Shown piece after piece: positions 1-9,973 of a stretch of 64,000 bases of DNA; the stretch's first letter is position 1, and each line of letters opens with the position of its first letter. Made by a program: the position numbers and the translations under genes. Below the pieces are notes generated by a model that made no database searches, was not told the origin of the DNA, and saw only the letters and a program-made list of their open reading frames with translations. The stretch is from Arabidopsis thaliana. Taxonomy: Eukaryota; Streptophyta; Magnoliopsida; Brassicales; Brassicaceae. The stretch spans positions 10,602,001 to 10,666,000 of the forward strand of contig NC_003076.8 of assembly GCF_000001735.4 (NCBI RefSeq). The letters run 5' to 3'.

Positions 1-125
1 TCTCCCCGCCATGTTATTTTTTTTTTTTTCTCGTTTACTAATCAATTTATTACGGAGTTAATTTTCTCTCATGTAAATCTTCATTTTGTAATCGTTCGTC
101 CGTGCACCGTGGTTGTTTTGCTCAG

Positions 126-1450
126 GATTCAGATGAGGTAATTCGTAGTTGTTACGCTGTTATTGCTTTGGTGATCCATTAGATTTTTTATTAATGTTTT
201 CCCATTTCAGGATTTCACAACTCCACCCCCTTCTAAAGAAGCGATGGCTCCCCTCCAGGCATTTATTTATTTATTTTTATTTTTTTACTTTAGCTCTGGT
301 TTAATATTTTACATTTTTTAACTCTTCGCAAGCAGGATTATGGCAATGTTGATAATGTCGAGGGTATGCGTGGGAGAAGAAGTAAAAGGCTTTGTACTCT
401 CTCTAGCAAGTTAGATGGTCGTTTCCAGTATGATAAGAAAACGAAATTGTTAGTTGGGCATCCATCCCCTGTTATTAATCAGGTCAACGTCGACCCTGAG
501 GAGCGATTCCTAAACTCATTGAAGAAACTAAAGGCGATAAGTTTTTTTTTATCCAGATTTTTAATTGTTTAGTCTATACATTGTTTGTTATTTTATTTCA
601 TTCGGGGTAATCTCTCATGTAACCTTGCGTTCTTTACAATTCTATTAGCATTTGTGGTGGGATTGCTCTGTCTAATAAAGACATTTTGGACTTAATTGAC
701 CGCAAGAAAAATCTTTCTTCCAAAGTATTATGTTTGCGGTATATATGCGTATTAAGTTCTAAATTGTTTTGGGCATTTACTTAAAATTTTCGTATTTTTG
801 TCATGCACACAGGTAATAGATGCTCTCATTAGTTTAGTCGTCATTTGTTGCGGACTGATGATGTGGACGGCGAGATACTTCGTCTCGAAGTCCTTGATTC
901 GAAAGTTTGTTTCATTGTTCTGTCTCCAATTCCCAAAGTTTTCCCGATGCAACTCAAAAACGGAGTTCGAATTCTCTTTACCTCTAATTGATATTCTTTC
1001 CGGCGTTGGGGAATCTGACCGTGTGCTGTTATTCACGGAGGCTGATTACATATATCTGCCTTTTAACTTTGACAAAAAGCATTAGGTAGCTTTAGCTGTT
1101 GATCTAAAATGCCGGAAAATCATTGCATTGTCTTCGATTCGAATATCCAATGCCGCAAGGATTCTGCTTTTCAGGATGAGCTTATGCCTCTCGCAGCAAA
1201 GCTGCCATACCTTTTCAAACAAGCAGCCTTCAATCCTCTTATGAGTCAATTTCTTCTGGATCCATTTTCTATACAGCGCCCTTCTGTCATTCTACTGGTA
1301 ACTTCACCTCTTGACACATGCATATAATCTAGACTTTTTATTCATACTCATGCTATCGGAGGTGTACCTGAATGTGTGGATTTCGATGTTGGCAGCCTTC
1401 AAAGTGAAGTGAAGAAGCTAGTCTCCGCTTTAATCCTTGCTGGCGGTTAG
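126..1450 (+). pseudogene. Ulp1-like (C48) cysteine protease pseudogene of a MULE
   Basis: Pieces of one multi-exon gene can be followed. There are small exons at 126-137 and 211-258 (the second has a GC donor), a block from 336 beginning DYGNVDNVEG and containing RRSKRLCTLSSKLDGRFQYD, a block at about 650-724 with a 1-base frameshift (HLWWDCSV / SNKDILDLID), and a block from 813 to 1450. The last block has the family pattern YLPFNFDKKH followed by VALAVDLKCRK and FDSNIQ, meaning the protease His region and Asp region. The residue after the His, normally Trp, is a TAG stop at 1083-1085. A frameshift follows near 1120 and an in-frame TAA lies at 1325-1327, after which the C-terminus continues in frame (HAIGGVPECV) to 1448-1450. 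I cannot place the catalytic Cys. The gene is dead; the family call is strong. Confidence 0.75.
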
Positions 1451-3151
1451 TAGATAACTGATGTGTTATCGAATATTTTTACATTTGTGTTTATGTTCTC
1501 TCATCAAATCATGTATCCTCATCTTCTTTGTTGGGTCTAACTAGGATAATCTCCAAACGCTTTCGCTATATTTTGTCTTGTAATCATAGTTTTCTGAATT
1601 GTGTATGTTGTTATTAATTTTTTATCTTATTAACTACCGTATTTGGATAACAGGTTATCTGGAATTGGTGATTTTATTAATATTTTATTAAGAGTGTCCT
1701 GAATTGGTGAGTTGTTATGAGTTTTATCTGGTAAACGATCGTAGCAGATAAACATGTTATCAATGTTTTACCATAATATGGGTTTCAGATCCTGTCTAAA
1801 CATAAACACGCTTATCTGATAGTGATTATTAAGGTTACTTGGATAAGAGGTTATCTGGATATTAACAAGATTATCATGATTCATATTATTATGGTTTTCT
1901 GAGTCTGATTTTATTAACATTTTATTAAGAGTGTCCTGAATTGGTAAGTTGTTATGATTTTTATGTGGTTAACGATCGTAGCAGATAAACATGTTATCAA
2001 TGTTTTACCATAATATGGGTTTCAGATCCTGTCTAAACATAAACACGTTTATCCGATAATGATTAACAAGGTTATCAAGGCTTTATCATATTACGGGTTC
2101 TGTGTCTTATTTTATTAATATTTGAATACAATCTTATCTTATTAGTGGATAACATACTATCATATTTATCGTATTATGGTTTTTTTATGAACTTCATTGA
2201 AATAACAATGTATCATGTAAAAAACGCTAGCTGGTCCATGCTTATCCCAACTATTTATTTAGCTGTCATCGTAACAATCTTATCGAGTTAACATTAATAG
2301 CATGTAACTATCATGTTTATCATATTATGTGGTTTCTCTTAATTGCGTTTAAATACTAGGTTATCCTGTTCAAACTGTTAGCAGATAATACTGTTATACT
2401 TATTAATCTTATTATGTGTTTCTGATTCTGATTTTTAATCTCAATGTCAATTTCTTTTTGTTAATAAACTTAGTGGATACACGCTTACCATAACTATTTG
2501 TGCAGGAGTCATCGAATATCTAGGAATTACCGGCTACTATTTTTGTTATCAGACCGTTTTATTAGTTTCATGCTTGGTGTTCGGCCTTACGTTTCTTCAC
2601 CGCTGTTATTATTTTCCTTATCTGATAAATGTTTTATAGACTTAACATTTATTTCCGTCACTCGCATCCTTTTGTTTGTCAATTAACATTCCTACTTAGA
2701 ATGTTCAATAAACATTCGTTCTAGGAATCTTTAACTGGGACGACAACGATTAATAAATATGACATTATATTTTAACATTCCTACTTGAAAGGTGGATGGA
2801 TTCCGATAATTTTACGTATATACATTTAAAATTTATGATCGCTTAAGGTTCCTTATTTATTCACATCGCCATGGTATTCCTTGTTTATCCTGGCAGCATC
2901 CATCACTTTCTTCGTCAAAAAACGTCCTTGAACCTTTTTTCTACGGTCCCTGCATTCAAAATGGATAATTTAAATATCCCATAATATACATATTAACTGA
3001 TAATGTTTGACTTACTAGTATTGGTCCATTGCAGGTTGCCCTGTTATGACCCAATGACTTGCATCGTGAGCATCTTTTTTTGGAGGCTCTCTACAAATGG
3101 AAACGAAGGTTACATCCTTATAGTCTTACCATATAAATATTTTATTAGTTT
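1451..3151. other. Non-coding TTATC/GATAA-rich spacer of the MULE
   Basis: No convincing coding sequence lies between the convergent Ulp1-like and transposase remnants. The stretch is AT-rich and packed with TTATC or its complement GATAA, often as GGTTATCTGG, ATGTTATCAATG, TTTATCATATTA or CAGATAA, at irregular spacing over roughly 1640-2600. Part is a tandem duplication, described separately. A similar motif density reappears at about 4970-5090, beyond the 5' side of the transposase coding region. Function is unknown. Non-coding parts of VANDAL Mutator elements hold arrays of short motifs bound by their own anti-silencing proteins, which is one possible analogy. Confidence 0.5.
1670..2066. 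repeat. Tandem duplication with 237-bp offset
   Basis: The block from 1670 (GATTTTATTAATATTTTATT) through the words AACGATCGTAGCAGATAAAC and CCTGTCTAAACATAAACACG recurs 237 bases downstream, starting at 1907. Three separately checked anchor words keep the same 237-base offset. The copies differ at only a few bases over about 160 bases, so the duplication is younger than the decay of the neighbouring genes. Both copies hold several TTATC/GATAA words. Confidence 0.85.
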
Positions 3152-4930
3152 TTATCTCACATTAAGTCCATATTTTACCTTGAATTCTCCTTTTGAAAAT
3201 AATCTTTGTTTCCTTGGTCGCTCAGGCGGTCGACGCACATACGGTGGAGCCAGTTTTCCACCCTCTATATCATTTGGTGAAGGAGTCAGCGTTTTCGTGT
3301 CGGGTACTGGCATTATCAGTGCTTGGTATGACAATCTAAGCTCGGGGTTCGTGTGATGGACTCCAACCATCGTGTTCACGCAGATTCCTTTTTCTATAGC
3401 CGCCACTATGGCATGAGAGCAAGGGATAGTTAGGAGCTGGAACTCCCTGCACGTACATGTTCTCTCCCATAGGTTAACTGCAAATGCTGAGTCTCTCTTT
3501 TCTCTAACCTCATATAGCCCATCCCCAATCTTTAGCACGGCACATTCTGCTCCTTTCTCGTAATTTTCGATCACGATATCGTGCACTTTAGGCAGGAGGA
3601 TATTATCCTCACTTTTGTTAGCTTGCCTCCTAAGCGCAAACCATGTTACGAGTGTTGTGCAAATTGACTATAATATGGAAATTACCGGATAATCTCGAGC
3701 CATAGTTAACACATTGTTTAGCGACTCCGCAATATTACTTGTCATGACGTTATACCTATTCCCAAGAAAATGGGACTTTGTCCAATGCTCGAACCCGATA
3801 CCTTCCAAGTAGTCTACGTACGGTCCATGTTTAGCTCGAACTTCAGCAAATATCCTATTGAAGTCAGTTAGTCGATAAGCTTTAGCTGCACTCAATATCA
3901 AGAAAACTAGCTGATCGTATTTAAAGTACGCCTCAATGTTCCTTTTCAGGTGTACGACGCAAGCAGCATGAGATGACATGGGGTAAACCTGCGTAATGTT
4001 TAGATAGGAAGCTGAATTTTAGAAAACATGAAATATTAGAGGCTAATTTGATTAGTATGAGATAAACTCTATGTTACCATATTACCTTACGGATGCTGGC
4101 GTAAATAGAGTTGTGTCTCTCAAACACAAACACCAACTCCGGATCATCTGTTATCGCTTCTGTCAACTTAGTCCACGCCTCATTGTTCTCGTTGTTTACT
4201 ATCCCAAATGCAATGGGAAACACCTGGAAATTTGCGTCTTGTGCACTAGCTGCAACTAAGCATCCGCCATATTGTCCTCGTAGGTGAGTCCCATCAATTA
4301 CAATGACTTTCCTCATGTAAGCATACCCTTGAACACATGCATGAAGCGCAAAGAACAAGTACTTGAACCTCTCTACGCCAGAGTTATCTTTTTCGGTCTC
4401 CATTACCACCAGAGAATTTGGATTTGTCTCTAAAAGACGCTTGAAGTAAGGTTGGATTAAAGCGTAACTCCCCATAACAGACCCCAATGCATTGTCCATG
4501 GCAATTTCCCGTGCCCGACATGCTTTCCAATAGGAAACGTTGAGGCTGAATTCTTGGCGTAGCATTCTTCTCAGCTCATTAGCGCGAGGCCCCAGCCTAC
4601 TCCAATATATTTAGTACGGATCAACTTTCCAATCACAGCCGTTGAAACCTGCTTTTGGAAGTCTCCTCTTGCATCCACGCTATATGTGTGGGTTCGGGTG
4701 GTGCTTCTGACCTCCAACCGATCGCTATCTGGCAGCTTAGTTGCATAAACCCGCCATGGACATGTGTCGCTGACGCAGACAGCCGCCACGACATTCGGTC
4801 CTGATTTCGCCTAGATGAAATGGAACTTCCGGCGAATTGCGTGAATCGCTAGTTTCGTTGCATAGTCCTCTTTGTTTTTTAAATCCGACCAATGTAGATA
4901 TCATCTCCCTCATAATCAGCATCTTTTAGG
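3152..4930 (-). pseudogene. MuDR/mudrA-type transposase pseudogene
   Basis: Read from right to left, the parts are: an N-terminal zinc-binding MuDR region (SGPNVV, CVSDTCPWRVYATKLPDSDR, near 4850-4700); the MULE transposase domain at 4565-4074 with MRKVIVIDGTHLRGQYGG carrying the first catalytic Asp; a short intron at about 3980-4075; and a block with VVHLKRNIEAYFK and SNIAESLNNVL. A SWIM zinc finger (CTCREF...PCSHA) lies near 3450, and the C-terminus ends at 3152. Defects are a one-base shift in an A run near 4885, a stop inside the N-terminal domain near 4813, frame breaks near 4570, and a TAG at 3668-3670 interrupting VISIL, after which the same frame stays open into the SWIM block. Family identity is clear; the protein cannot be made intact. 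Confidence 0.85.
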
Positions 4931-5419
4931 GCTCGATGAAGAGCATCTGGGAAGCAGAGAAAACATAGCAGGTAATACTTTAGTTATTGATAGTTAGTTA
5001 TCGTGTTAAACAAATGCTTATCGAATACGGTAGCTATAGATAGTACCGTGCTAAATATTTTATTATATCAAAATTGCTATATAGCTATGCTTTACCTTCC
5101 TTCCCTGGATCGTCAAAATATGGTGGGGCATCTATGTCATACAACACTGTCGGAACCAGTGTATCTTTCACGATCAACTCAATCCTTAGTACCTCTGATA
5201 TCTTGTATTGGTTGAACCCGTACCTATCTCCTTAGTAGATAATCCGTCCTCTATCATGATACCTTTTCCTTTATCTGTCACTGTGATGGGCTATGGAGCC
5301 ATAATGAGTGGGCCATCCGGTTCAGAATAAAAGTGTGACAGTGTTTTGTCACCTACAGTCAAAAGTAAAAAACAGTGAACAAATGGTAATAGTGTTATAG
5401 AATAGTAGGCGATAATATA

Positions 5420-5910
5420 TTAATTATCAGATAACGAACCTATGCGCGATGAGCTATTGTTGTTGGATGAGTCAGTGACTTCCATTAGGTCATCGCTACA
5501 GAATGAAATGCTTGTGGAAAGCGAGGTTGGCGTTCCGAAGGTTGAATCGCTTGATGATACGGCGACCACTTGTGTGCAAACTTCTTGTGTTTCAAATCTT
5601 GCTAGAGTGAGTCGCAAATCCTCATGTGGATCGCCCTTGGAAATGTCGCCACTCCCGAAATTAAGAGCCTAGCAGTTTTACGAGTGTCGCCCACATTTGT
5701 TGCATCAATTTGAGTTACTCCTAGGGTCATTTGTGTTGCACACATCTCTCGCCACATTTCTTCTTGTTGATGAGTTCGCCACATCTCAAACAAACGATCC
5801 CTTTCTCTCTCATCATCATCAGTAACTTTCTCTTTTCCTTTAGAGCTTGTAATGGAGTCTGGTTGTGTGTCTGTTAGTGGCGTTCCGCTTGTCCCAGCTA
5901 TAATATCCAT
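5420..5910 (-). pseudogene. Possible N-terminal part of the MULE transposase gene
   Basis: Two overlapping minus-strand reading frames lie upstream of the transposase. The first (5910-5602) starts MDIIAGTSG and has a charged segment (KGKEKVTDDDERERDRLFEM). The second (5617-5420) is Ser-rich (STSISFCSDD). Their position and orientation suggest a fast-evolving, low-complexity N-terminus or 5' leader of the transposase gene, but I recognise no domain in either. They may equally be unrelated open frames. A run of nine Cs sits just upstream at about 5930. Confidence 0.3.
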
Positions 5911-6599
5911 GTTGTCTCTTATGATAACCCCCCCCCCCTAGACGTTTCTTTGGTCATTGCTACTTACGCCCATGTTGTTGTCCTTCCCAATGCCTGCCAG
6001 ACCATCTCTGTCACCTGGATCAATATCCGCAATAACAAACTTGTTAGTGTCCTTTTGTTTCACTCGATATGAAACCCTAAAGTAAAAACTCACTCTTACG
6101 GAACTTAACAATAATATACGTAATACCCAAAGCTTTTACCTTTACCTTTCAGTCTTGATTTCTCGGTGTGTTTAGCTCCTTTTGCATTAAAGTTGTCGGA
6201 AGCTAAACTCTTTAGTGTGATAGTTTTTAGTTTGATGCAGGGAAGAGAATACAGTGCTAATAAATAGCCAAACGTATATAAGCGATATACTCGCAACCCT
6301 ATAAATATCAGCAATAATTCAGAATATCTTTTATGTTTCCAATACCGACTAGGTAAATCTTCGATTATATCTTGGGCATTAAATGATGTCGTATTTACAC
6401 TCTAAACTGTTATTGGAGGCTAAGCTATTTAGATTTGGTAGGGGTAATTTCGAGAGATTTTTTTTGTCGCAGAGGAGAGAGGTCTTATTTGTGAATTATC
6501 ATGCATAGTTCCTTAATTTTACAATCTTCTGAGCATAGAAATTAATATAACCCTTATTTTTTTTGTACTTAAGCCTCCGAAACCACTATGTGACTAATA

Positions 6600-6775
6600 A
6601 GTAATAATTAAAGAAATTTGACTCTATAACCAAAAAAAAATTATAAATTAAGAAACTAACACATCAAAAAAAGGAAGAAGATATTATCTATATTTTATGT
6701 AATAAAGACAGGTTTGGCCTTGGTGTGAAGTACACGCTCTTCTTCCTCATATTGCTTAACTCATCTTCTTCTCTT
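6600..6775. repeat. Dispersed repeat shared with 53130-53300
   Basis: The text ATAACC-A-run-TATAAATTAAGAAACTAAC-ATCAAA, then TATTTTATGTA, GACA and TTGCCTT or TGGCCTT, and GTGAA-TACA, is shared in the same order and orientation with 53130-53300. The density of matching words rules out chance AT-richness. It resembles a transposon end such as a Mutator-type terminal region, but I could not find the paired inverted copy. It may be the right end of the decayed element on its left. Confidence 0.5.
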
Positions 6776-6922
6776 TGTAGCTATAAAAATATGAATTGGA
6801 GTTTTTGTCCAGAAAAGCTAATGTCACAAAATCTTAAGCTTTTGACTTTTTTTTGGTGGTAGGCCGTGTAAAGTCTCGAGGAGAGATAGTCGAGTAAATT
6901 GCCGACACGTCGTGTAGGACTC

Positions 6923-7055
6923 ACTCTGATTCCGTTGGGGTTTTAATTTACAGAGACATGATCATATTTTTTTACTCTGATTTCGTTGGGGTTTTAATTT
7001 ACAGAGACATGATTATATTTTTTTACTCCGATTTCGTTGGGGTTTTCGTTTGTTG
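6923..7055. repeat. 51-bp tandem repeat, about 2.5 copies
   Basis: The unit begins ACTCTGATTYCGTTGGGG, continues through TTTTAATTTACAGAGACATG, and ends in a T run. It starts at 6923, 6974 and 7025, an exact 51-base period, and the third copy is partial. The first two copies differ at about two bases. No gene overlaps it. Confidence 0.9.
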
Positions 7056-8130
7056 TTTTTATTGGGTTCCTTATTTAACAACTGGATGTTACTTCTTCTC
7101 TAATTTGGATTTGGATAGATGAAGTGTGGCGACGAAATGCCAATCCATAAATGTTGGAGTGAGATATCAGAACTATATCGGGAACCAATAAATCGATTTT
7201 GATTTTGAGAAATGTTTGAGAGATACTATTATATTTTGTGAATATACTATTTACGTATACCTTGTACTATATACGTTTTAAAATGAATTGTTTGTTTTGA
7301 TTAAGGATGTTAAGTGATTTGATTAGTGTTTTATATTAAAAGCCTTGGGTTCCCTATATATTATCTTAGGGTTTAGTATCATTCCATCAAAAAGTATTTA
7401 ATTGATTATTTGGATTCATCGGAACAAACGTTTCTATTTGAACAAATATATACTATTTTATCTTTATTTGATGATATGTATAGAATTTGATACCACTATT
7501 CATTTTTTAAGAAATTCGTTTCCGATTTTTAAAATTCAAATCATATTAGATAAACAAAAAAAAATCTGTATTATTAACTTTAACTAAGTAATATTATTAA
7601 ACTAATGTAGTAAACTAGATTAAGAGGGTAAATGTATTTTAATCATATAAATTTCTCTTTCCTCTTGTCTCAGACTTCTCTTTCTCTACAAGCGCATCTG
7701 TGGGAAAGAGTTTAGTGTATTTTCACAACTGACATGTACTATCAAATGAATTACACACATTATACTGCTATATATTTAATAATTTTTTCCAAAAGCGTCA
7801 TTTTTGCAATTCACCCTAACAACTATCAACCCACGGAAAAATATTAATTATCAAAACCAAACATGTATATCCAAGTCCAAGTGGATGAAGCAAATTATTA
7901 TTATATCTAAAGTTATTTCAATGATTGTGCTCGCTCGACCAAATCTCATTATTCAGTTTATACATGTCCGACTATTTCCAAGTAAATCAATAGTATTATG
8001 GAATGTAATTTTATTTTAGTGGTTGATTTTTTAAGAAAATAATTATGCATATATAAAATTTTAGTTTATGCAAATATAATCTTAAATTGTACAATCTACG
8101 TAAGATGCAAAGTAGTTTATAACTTATATG
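7056..8130. other. AT-rich intergenic stretch
   Basis: I see no supportable gene, RNA or element here. Short open frames are AT-biased and match no family I know. Homology with the region upstream of the second acidic gene starts near its right end, at about 8140. Confidence 0.5.
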
Positions 8131-8751
8131 TTCTAATTGTGTTTTGTGTTTGCGAATAGGTAAACAGTAAACCGGTTGTTGTGTAAAAAAAAAAAACTTG
8201 TTGTTGCGTTCTCTTTACTAGGTTGCGAAATTGAGTTTTTGGGTTTGAAATAATGTGAAAGGTAAAACTAAAATAAGCGATAGATTTTATTTTCTTTTTA
8301 CCATTTCTTGTAAGAAAATATATTTAGTTGACTCTAACTATTAGCTAAGTGAACATCGACATTGCACAAAAAATTGATGAGTCTTTAGCATTAAATATAA
8401 TAAAAGTTAATAAAAAACAGAATGAAGAAGTGAGATCCGTGTCTATTGTGTCCTTGGGAAGACACATTTAACCCATTTGAGACATCTTAGGTGGCAGCAT
8501 TAGATTAAATTATTAACAAATTATAGCTAAAGACATTTTGAAAAGATAACCGATGTGGATGGTCTTATCGTAGCATTAAAGCAGCTAGTGATTTGACTCC
8601 TTTAGAACATTTGTTTAGATTTTTTATTTTTTAAATTTGGCTAAACTTATATATTAACGTCTGAAAAATACAACCCTTAGAGCCTTTAAATTCATTTGTT
8701 TTACTTAAAACACTAATTTAATTCATGTTTGAAAAAAAAAAAAAAAAATTG

Positions 8752-8884
8752 CTCGGTCAAGGTTGGGTGAAGTCAAAGTCTATGTGCCAAAATAGCGAGT
8801 AGCCGAGTAGAATGATTGAGTGCGTGCATATTATATATACATACTACAAGATGCAAGTGGTGGAACATAGGTCGTGTATATAAA
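8752..8884 (+). promoter_or_regulatory. Conserved promoter block and TATA box of acidic gene copy 1
   Basis: A block at 8752-8811 containing CGGTCAAGGTTGG, GAAGTCAAAGTCT, GTGCCAAAAT and AGCGAGTA is nearly identical to 34450-34502 upstream of the paralogue. The word GATGCAAGTGGTGG is also shared close to the TATA box. TATATAAA at 8877-8884 lies about 70 bases before the ATG. The GGTCAA and AGTCAAAGTC words resemble W-box-type sites. Conservation between copies while surrounding sequence has diverged suggests function, but this is an inference from two copies only. Confidence 0.55.
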
Positions 8885-8951
8885 GAGGTGAAAGGAAAAT
8901 TTCAAGAAGGAAAACAAAAACGAAACACACAAAGACAAACAGAGAAAGAGA

Positions 8952-9347
8952 ATGGAAAAACAATTGTATCAAACCATGGAGGCTGCTCACATCGAACGAG
9001 GCATAGACTCATCGCCAGAAAAGGAGATGGCAAAAACACATAAGCATAGAGGACTATTCCACCTCCACCACCACTCAAAAGATGAGAAAGATGAAGACAA
9101 AAAGAAAGAAGGATCAAAGAGAGAGAAGATAGCTGCAGCAATGGTTGGTCTCGGAGCCACACTCAAGAAAGTTAAGCATCCACGCCACCATGGAAGTGGT
9201 GGACAAGAGGAACAAGAAGGAGCAGCAGAGGAAGAAGAAGTAGAAGAAGAAGAGGAGGAGGAGGAGGAAGATGATGGTGGAGATGAAGAAGAGGGAGGCA
9301 AGTTTAGTGCTTTCATTTCGATGATCGCCGAAGCATTTGAAGAATAG
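8952..9347 (+). CDS. Small acidic Glu-rich protein, copy 1 (function unknown)
   Basis: An uninterrupted 131-residue frame opens with MEKQLYQTMEAAHIERGID. It has a basic, His-rich middle (KTHKHRGLFHLHHHSKDEKD), a conserved segment KREKIAAAMVGLGATLKK, a low-complexity poly-Glu tract (about residues 85-115) and a conserved C-terminus FSAFISMIAEAFEE. There is no signal peptide or clear membrane segment. The paralogue at 34690 keeps the same ends and differs mainly in the Glu/Gly tract. The start is the first ATG after a TATA box about 70 bases upstream. The conserved ends and shared promoter argue for a real gene. By memory it may correspond to an A. thaliana glycine-rich or unknown protein gene near AT5G28610, which I cannot verify. 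No biochemical role can be assigned. Confidence 0.8.
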   Translation: MEKQLYQTMEAAHIERGIDSSPEKEMAKTHKHRGLFHLHHHSKDEKDEDKKKEGSKREKIAAAMVGLGATLKKVKHPRHHGSGGQEEQEGAAEEEEVEEEEEEEEEDDGGDEEEGGKFSAFISMIAEAFEE

Positions 9348-9755
9348 AAATTGTAATTTGTTATATTTTGTTTATTCAAACTTGCTATCAAATTTAGTAT
9401 TTGTAATGTTTCCTTCTTAGCAAACTTTGTAATGTTATTTTGATTTGAAGATTTATAAAATGGTATATAGTTACATATAATGATATTTGTTATGTATTTG
9501 AGTAGTTGTAAAAGTAGTTTGAGATAGAAAGTCCTATCTTTTGTTGTGGGGATAAGAGAAATATATCTTACAGTCCCGATGTGATTCGAAGTTTGAAGTT
9601 TCTAATTTAAATTTTGAGGCTGACACAAAAATATACCAACATAAATATATATAGTTGAGTATACATGGTTGACATTTTTAGTTTACATGTATGTATGATT
9701 GGTTTTTAATAGTAGCTAGTATGTATTTGTTATAAGATAAAAACATATGACCAAG

Positions 9756-9973
9756 AACGAGTTAGTGTAGTGGTTAAGCCTCTTAGTTACCAAAAATATA
9801 AGAAGGTCAGAGATACAATTCAAGTTAGGAGGAGTCTGCTCTTCAAAAATAAAATAAAATTACATGGTCTAAGCCTCGTTATGGAGGATGTACGGGGCCA
9901 TAACTTCCTAGAAATCAGAAGAAAATAAAACTTATGGCGGCTTGTCTTTTCTTTTGGTAATAAAAGAAATATG
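9756..9973 (+). mobile_element. tRNA-derived SINE, copy 1
   Basis: It begins ACGAGTTAGTGTAGTGGTTAAG, a good match to a tRNA-type A box. About 30 bases on, GGTCAGAGATACAATTC looks like a decayed B box. The sequence then runs to TTTTGGTAATAAAAGAAATATG. The whole 218 bases recur at 11397-11621. An internal Pol III promoter without a foldable tRNA is the usual hallmark of a SINE. Similarity to a specific named family cannot be checked here. Confidence 0.7.

Larger units (their letters stand above)
1..6340. mobile_element. Decayed Mutator-like element with Ulp1-like gene
   Basis: Two gene remnants, a Ulp1-like (C48) protease on the plus strand (126-1450) and a MuDR/mudrA transposase on the minus strand (about 3152-5910), converge on a 1.7-kb TTATC/GATAA-rich spacer. 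Arabidopsis is known to carry Mutator-like elements that captured Ulp1-like sequence (the Kaonashi or KI-MULEs), and this arrangement fits that class. I could not find terminal inverted repeats or a 9-bp target duplication. The left end may lie outside the window and the right end is a guess from where coding similarity and the motif-rich sequence fade. Both genes carry stops and frameshifts, so the element is not autonomous. Confidence 0.6.

Noticed and set aside
9756-9800. tRNA gene suggested by a good A box (GTTAGTGTAGTGGTTAAG)
   Set aside because: No cloverleaf can be drawn, the B box region is degenerate, and the whole 220 bases are duplicated at 11397, which fits a SINE.
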